Assembly: GCF_001294335.1 (NCBI RefSeq)
Contig: NZ_LGKG01000157.1
Coordinates: forward strand, 31,271-95,270
Direction of reading: 5' to 3'
DNA length: 64,000 nt
Source of the DNA: Streptomyces chattanoogensis
Lineage (GTDB): Bacteria > Actinomycetota > Actinomycetes > Streptomycetales > Streptomycetaceae
In this document: positions 60,040-64,000 of the stretch, one piece after another
How positions within the stretch are numbered: the first letter of the stretch is position 1
Layout of the letters: each line of letters starts with the position of its first letter
The notes under the pieces: generated by a model
What the model was told of the DNA's origin: nothing
The model's input: only the letters and a program-made list of their open reading frames with translations
Databases searched by the model: none
Program-made: the position numbers and the translations under genes

Positions 60040-60912
60040 TCAGCCCGCCGTCTCACCCGCATCCGGCGCCAGCACACCTGCCGCGACCAGGGCGAACAGG
60101 GCTATTCCCAGCAGGATCCGGTAGACGACGAACGGCATGAAGGACTTGTTCGAAATGAACTTCATGAACCAAGCGATCACCGCATAGCCCACGACGAAGG
60201 CGATGACCGTCGCGAAGATGGTGGGCCCCCAGGCCGTATGCCCATCGCCCGCATCCTTGAGCTCGAAGACGCCGGAGGCCAGCACCGCCGGGATGGCCAG
60301 CAGGAAGGAATAGCGGGCGGCGGATTCGCGGGTGTAACCCATCAGCAGGCCGCCGCTGATGGTGGCTCCGGAGCGGGAGACGCCAGGGATGAGGGCCATG
60401 GCCTGGCAGACGCCGTACAGCAGACCGTCCTTGACGGTGAGATCGGCGAGCTCCTTGCGCTGCTTGGCGGCACGATGCCGGCCGCCGGTCTCGTCGCGGG
60501 CGGCGAGACGGTCGGCGATGCCGAGGACGACACCCATCACGATCAGGGTGGTGGCGATCAGCCGCAGATCGCGGAACGGCCCCTCGATGGCGTCCTTGAG
60601 CGTAAGGCCCAGCACACCGATCGGAAGGGAGCCGACGATCACCAGCCAGCCCATCTGGGCGTCATGGTCATGCCGCAGCTCCCGGTTGACCAGCGAGCGC
60701 GCCCAGGTGGCGATGATCCGCGCGATGTCCTTACGGAAATAGATGATGACGGCGGCTTCGGTGCCGATCTGAGTGATGGCGGTGAAGGCCGCACCGGGAT
60801 CGTGCCAGCCGGCGAACGCCGCGGTCAGGCGGAGATGCGCACTTGAGGAGATAGGCAGAAACTCCGTCAACCCTTGAACGAGCCCGAGAACGAATGATTC
60901 AAACCAAGTCAT
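60040..60912 (-). CDS. uppP: Undecaprenyl-diphosphatase (UppP/BacA)
   Basis: The 290-residue membrane enzyme recycles undecaprenyl pyrophosphate to the monophosphate carrier for peptidoglycan synthesis and can confer bacitracin resistance. The two signature loops are [16 protein letters not shown] near residue 13 and [14 protein letters not shown] near residue 185. ATG at 60912 is the normal start. It is a single gene. Confidence 0.95.
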   Translation of the reverse strand: MTWFESFVLGLVQGLTEFLPISSSAHLRLTAAFAGWHDPGAAFTAITQIGTEAAVIIYFRKDIARIIATWARSLVNRELRHDHDAQMGWLVIVGSLPIGVLGLTLKDAIEGPFRDLRLIATTLIVMGVVLGIADRLAARDETGGRHRAAKQRKELADLTVKDGLLYGVCQAMALIPGVSRSGATISGGLLMGYTRESAARYSFLLAIPAVLASGVFELKDAGDGHTAWGPTIFATVIAFVVGYAVIAWFMKFISNKSFMPFVVYRILLGIALFALVAAGVLAPDAGETAG

Positions 60913-61039
60913 GGGAACGACATATCCAAGGGTGATCAAGCGCTCGTCGGCGCGCGGGACAAGGGGGACGGTGGCCGCGCACACGGATCACCGGCGGCCT
61001 GGTGCAGCGTAACGCCCGCAGATGACCGGGCCGTCAAGA

Positions 61040-61190
61040 ACCCTGGCCCTGGACACCCCACGGGCAACCCGCCTGCGACGCGCCGGACATCAGGCCTTCT
61101 TCATCCGCACGACGATCGGCTGGGCGCTGCGCGAATACGCGACAACGGATCCCGCCGCGGTGCGCGAATCCGTCGGCCGCGCCGCAGCTC
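61040..61190 (+). pseudogene. Remnant of a DNA alkylation repair (AlkD-like) gene
   Basis: A fragment (AFFIRTTIGWALREYATTDPAAV in the frame starting at 61022) matches the conserved C-terminal segment of AlkD-type glycosylases (FFIRKAIGWALREYAxTDP). The rest of the protein is missing upstream, and downstream the frame runs into an 11-bp tandem repeat. About 50 codons remain, so no function is expected. Confidence 0.75.
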
Positions 61191-61235
61191 GCCGCCCCGC
61201 CGGCAGATCCCCGGTCCACCGGCAAGGTCATCGGA

Positions 61236-61312
61236 AAGGCCTCGGAAGGACTTCGGAAGGACTTCGGAAAGGCTTCGGAAGGACTTCGGAAGGGCCTCGG
61301 AAGGGCCTCGGA
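61236..61312 (+). repeat. 11-bp tandem repeat, seven units
   Basis: Seven head-to-tail units vary between AGGACTTCGGA, AAGGCCTCGGA, AAGGCTTCGGA and AGGGCCTCGGA, with constant CGGA ends. It directly follows the AlkD remnant. Confidence 0.92.
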
Positions 61313-61609
61313 AAAGCCTTCCCCCACACATAAATCATTCGACGCCACGTCCGGCGCCCGGCACCATATGACGCATGTTCCGGCACGCCTTCCTCACTCT
61401 GCCGTCCGCAGTCGCGGACGCGCTGAAGGCTGCCGTTGATGCCTCCGCCGTCGCCCTGGCGACCGCGCCCGCCGCAGCAACTGACGGCGCACGAAGCTGA
61501 CCCTCTCCGGATCGTCCGGCGGACCCCACAGGGGGAGGGTCGGAGTGGCTCAGGGGTCCCCACGGCGCCAAACCGCCGTTCTCACCGCATCGTTGCGAGG
61601 AAGAACACC
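61313..61609 (+). other. Leader region of tuf3
   Basis: This gap holds a possible 41-codon open frame (61375-61500, [20 protein letters not shown]) without a good ribosome-binding site and of unclear reality. The last part supplies GAGGAAG at 61597-61603 for tuf3. Confidence 0.45.
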
Positions 61610-62782
61610 ATGCCCAAGACGGCATACGTACGCACCAAGCCGCACCTGAACATCGGCACCATGGGCCACGTCGACCACGGCAAGACCACCCTCACCGCCG
61701 CCATCACCAAGGTGCTCAGCGACCGGGGGAGCGGCACCTTCGTACCGTTCGACCGGATCGACCGGGCCCCGGAGGAGGCCGCGCGCGGCATCACCATCAA
61801 CATCTCGCACGTCGAGTACGAGACCGACACCCGGCACTACGCCCACGTCGACATGCCCGGCCACGCCGACTTCATCAAGAACATGGTCACCGGCGCGGCC
61901 CAGCTCGACGGCGCGATCCTCGTCGTCTCCGCGCTCGACGGCATCATGCCGCAGACCGCCGAGCATGTGCTGCTCGCCAAACAGGTCGGCGTACGGTACA
62001 TCGTCGTCGCCCTCAACAAGGCGGACGCCGGCGACCCCGAGCTCACCGACCTGGTCGAGCTGGAGGTACGCGAACTGCTGAGCACGCACGGCTACGACGG
62101 GGACCACGTACCCGTCGTACGGGTCTCGGGGCTGCGCGCCCTGGAAGGCGACCCGCGCTGGACGGAGGCGATCGAGGCACTGCTGGACGCCGTGGACACC
62201 TACGTCCCCATGCCCGAGCGGTATGTCGATGCGCCGTTCCTCCTGCCCGTGGAGAACGTCCTGACCATCACCGGGCGCGGCACGGTCGTCACCGGGGCCG
62301 TCGAACGCGGCACCGTGCGGATCGGCGACCGGGTGGAGGTGCTCGGCGCGGAGACCGAGACCGTCGTCACCGGACTGGAGACCTTCGGCAAGCCCATGGA
62401 GTCGGCCGAGGCCGGAGACAACGTCGCGCTGCTGTTGCGCGGGCTGCACCGGGACCAGGTGCGCCGCGGGCACGTGGTCGCGGCGCCCGGCAGCGTCACC
62501 CCGCGACGCCGGTTCACCGCCGAGGTCTATGTGCTGTCGACGGAGGAGGGCGGCCGCCGTACGCCTCTGTCCACGGGCTACCGGCCGCAGTTCTACATCC
62601 GTACCGCGGACGTGGTCGGCGACCTCGACCTCGGGGAACGCGGTGTGGCGCGCCCCGGCGAGACGGTGACGGTGACGGTCGAACTGGGCCGAGCGGTACC
62701 GCTGGAGCGCGGCCTCGGCTTCGCCATCCGCGAAGGCGGCCGGACCGTCGGCGCGGGCACGGTGCGCTCCGTCCAGGAGTGA
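61610..62782 (+). CDS. tuf3: Divergent elongation factor Tu (Tuf3 type)
   Basis: The 390-residue translation GTPase has G1 GHVDHGKT (19-26), switch [17 protein letters not shown]3 DMPGH (DCPGH in the major EF-Tu), G4 NKAD and G5 SGL (usually SAL). Domains II and III follow ([30 protein letters not shown]). Divergence from the major EF-Tu throughout marks it as the Streptomyces Tuf3, a minor form induced under starvation in S. coelicolor. It stands alone instead of in the str operon. GAGGAAG is upstream of ATG. Confidence 0.93.
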   Translation: MPKTAYVRTKPHLNIGTMGHVDHGKTTLTAAITKVLSDRGSGTFVPFDRIDRAPEEAARGITINISHVEYETDTRHYAHVDMPGHADFIKNMVTGAAQLDGAILVVSALDGIMPQTAEHVLLAKQVGVRYIVVALNKADAGDPELTDLVELEVRELLSTHGYDGDHVPVVRVSGLRALEGDPRWTEAIEALLDAVDTYVPMPERYVDAPFLLPVENVLTITGRGTVVTGAVERGTVRIGDRVEVLGAETETVVTGLETFGKPMESAEAGDNVALLLRGLHRDQVRRGHVVAAPGSVTPRRRFTAEVYVLSTEEGGRRTPLSTGYRPQFYIRTADVVGDLDLGERGVARPGETVTVTVELGRAVPLERGLGFAIREGGRTVGAGTVRSVQE

Positions 62783-62807
62783 GGCACTGCAGGGCCGCGT
62801 AACGGCT

Positions 62808-62837
62808 GCGCCCCGTACCTTTCTTGGTGCGGGGCGC
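62808..62837 (+). terminator. Terminator of tuf3
   Basis: GCGCCCCGTACC (62808-62819) pairs with GGTGCGGGGCGC (62826-62837), 12 base pairs including one G-U, with loop TTTCTT, 25 bases after the stop. Confidence 0.85.
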
Positions 62838-63084
62838 CGTGGTCTGCCGGCGGGTGGTAGGGGACGGTGTGGGGTACGGGCACGGGGCGGGGGCGCGAGG
62901 CACGGGTTCCGGATTCGGGTCCTCGGACGGTCTGGCGGGCAGACGGGCCATGGCGCGGGTTGGCGAACAGACCACGGCACAGGCAGGGAACACACCGGGA
63001 GCAGCCCGCAACCGGCCGCAACCGACAGAGGCCACTCCACAGGCCAGGAACAGGCCGGCACGGCTGGCCGGGGAGGAAAGCCCA
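62838..63084 (+). other. Leader region of the patatin-like gene
   Basis: The frame of the next gene is open through this region, but codon bias is poor and it is Gln/Asn/Ala-rich. The GGGAGGAAAG site just before 63085 indicates that translation starts there. Confidence 0.5.
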
Positions 63085-63927
63085 ATGGCAGAAACCGCAC
63101 TGGTCCTGGGGGGTGGTGGGCTTACCGGAATCGGCTGGGAGATCGGCCTGCTTGCCGGCCTCGCGACAGCCGGCATCGACCTGACCGGCGCCGATCTCGT
63201 CATCGGCACCTCCGCCGGATCGATCGTCGGCGCGCAGGTCACCTCGGGGCGGCACACGCTGGAGGAGATGTACGAGCGCCAGCTGGCCGCACCCCAGGGC
63301 CCGCCCGGCGCGCGGATGGGCCCGGCGGCGATGGCACGCTTCGCCGCCATCGCGCTGAGCTCTCGGGATGCGGTGTCGTTCGGCGCGCGGATGGGACGGC
63401 TCGCGCTGGCAGCTCGTACGGGCCCGGGGGCGGACCAGCGCGCGGTGATCGCCCGGACCCTGGGCGCCGCCGACTGGCCCACGCGGCGACTGATGATCAC
63501 GGCTGTCGACTCGGCGACGGGGGAGCGTACCGCCTTCGACGACACCAGCGGTGTGGCCCTGGTCGATGCTGTGACGGCCAGCTGCGCGGTCCCCGGCGTT
63601 TTTCCGCCGGTCGCGATCGACGGCAAGCGATGGATCGACGGCGGGGTGCACTCCAGCGCCAATGCCGATCTGGCCGCCGGATACGGCCGTGTCGTGGTGA
63701 TCGCACCGATGGCGGCCGGCGGCGGGCCGATCGCGGCACCGCGTACGCAGGGCGAGCGGCTGGCCCGCCAGGGGGCCACGGTCTGTGTGATCACGCCCGA
63801 CCGGGCGGCCAGGGAGGCGTTCGGCCGCAACGTCCTGGACCCCACCAAGCGCGCAGCGGCGGCCCGCGCGGGCCGCCGCCAGTCGACCACCCACGCCGAA
63901 GACATCCGACGCATCTGGTCAGACTGA
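63085..63927 (+). CDS. Patatin-like phospholipase
   Basis: The 280-residue cytosolic lipase of the patatin type has the oxyanion loop LVLGGGGLTGIGW, the nucleophile Ser43 in IGTSAGSIVG and the dyad Asp in RWIDGGVHSS near residue 188. It probably hydrolyses phospholipid or other acyl esters. ATG at 63085 has GGGAGGAAAG 5-6 bases upstream. It is a single gene behind the tuf3 terminator. Confidence 0.9.
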   Translation: MAETALVLGGGGLTGIGWEIGLLAGLATAGIDLTGADLVIGTSAGSIVGAQVTSGRHTLEEMYERQLAAPQGPPGARMGPAAMARFAAIALSSRDAVSFGARMGRLALAARTGPGADQRAVIARTLGAADWPTRRLMITAVDSATGERTAFDDTSGVALVDAVTASCAVPGVFPPVAIDGKRWIDGGVHSSANADLAAGYGRVVVIAPMAAGGGPIAAPRTQGERLARQGATVCVITPDRAAREAFGRNVLDPTKRAAAARAGRRQSTTHAEDIRRIWSD

Positions 63928-64000
63928 CCCTGCCCTGCCCTGCCCCCGCCCTCTCCTGTCCCGCCCGCCCGGCCACCCCTGTCCCGCACCCCCCCCCCCC
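63928..64000. other. Low-complexity C-rich end of the window
   Basis: Pyrimidine-rich CCTGCCC and CCCGCC runs end in a poly-C tract at the last bases. It may be a true low-complexity gap or an assembly edge. Confidence 0.5.

Noticed and set aside
59120..60124. A 334-codon plus-strand frame spanning a real small gene
   Set aside because: It runs through the ABM-like gene in another frame and is Ser/Pro/Arg-rich without any domain.
63986..64000. Poly-C run as a telomere or special end structure
   Set aside because: Streptomyces telomeres are complex palindromes, not homopolymers. A C-run at the window edge is more likely low complexity or a sequencing or assembly edge.

Overview
The window is high-GC actinobacterial chromosomal DNA, almost certainly from a Streptomyces species. 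Evidence: strongly GC-biased third codon positions, frequent GTG starts and ATGA/GTGA stop-start overlaps, HrdB-like and SigR-like promoters, RbpA, a SmeA/SffA sporulation pair, a divergent third EF-Tu (Tuf3 type), a spore-associated-protein-like secreted protein and many Streptomyces-type conserved hypotheticals. No rRNA, tRNA, CRISPR array, IS element, integrase or prophage was seen.

Left part (1-20 kb) is mostly conserved core. It holds a truncated unknown gene plus a phosphotransferase; an AsnC regulator with a YtcJ-type amidohydrolase; an HrdB-type promoter that fires into a sequence folding as a long rod-shaped RNA, in front of the lipoprotein N-acyltransferase and polyprenol-phosphate mannosyltransferase pair; FxsA; RbpA with an exact SigR promoter; an Atg22-like MFS protein; a glycerophosphodiesterase; a YczE membrane protein divergent from a MocR regulator; smeA-sffA; YchJ; an S4-domain protein; Ku divergent from a LigD-type polymerase; and a MurJ-like flippase.

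Middle part (20-41 kb) is more accessory. It starts with a 17-bp tandem array and a secreted nuclease, then a cold-shock protein and small conserved genes. An N-glycan utilisation locus follows: GH38 alpha-mannosidase, a decayed GH85 endoglycosidase, a GH5_18-like beta-mannosidase, an ABC sugar importer without its own ATPase, and a divergent LacI regulator with two matching operators. Next come secreted proteins (SapA-like, GH25 muramidase) and a duplicated pair of genes that keep only the tail of a lytic transglycosylase domain, one of them frameshifted. An ArsR/SRPBCC pair and a compact ACP-ketosynthase-alpha/beta hydrolase operon close this part.

Right part (41-64 kb) holds OhrR/Ohr with an inverted-repeat operator; an amidohydrolase-APC permease operon facing a TetR gene flanked by GTCAAC palindromes; a SpoIIE-type phosphatase; several Streptomyces hypotheticals; PlsC; lipoproteins; a DUF2235 hydrolase; a MarR/dienelactone-hydrolase pair; UppP; an AlkD remnant beside an 11-bp tandem array; tuf3; and a patatin-like lipase.

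The most notable signals are the 6S-like rod RNA upstream of lnt, the recurring theme of genes hollowed out by internal deletion (GH85, two transglycosylases, AlkD), and the small ACP/KS/hydrolase operon. Functions come from reading motifs by eye; no database search was run.
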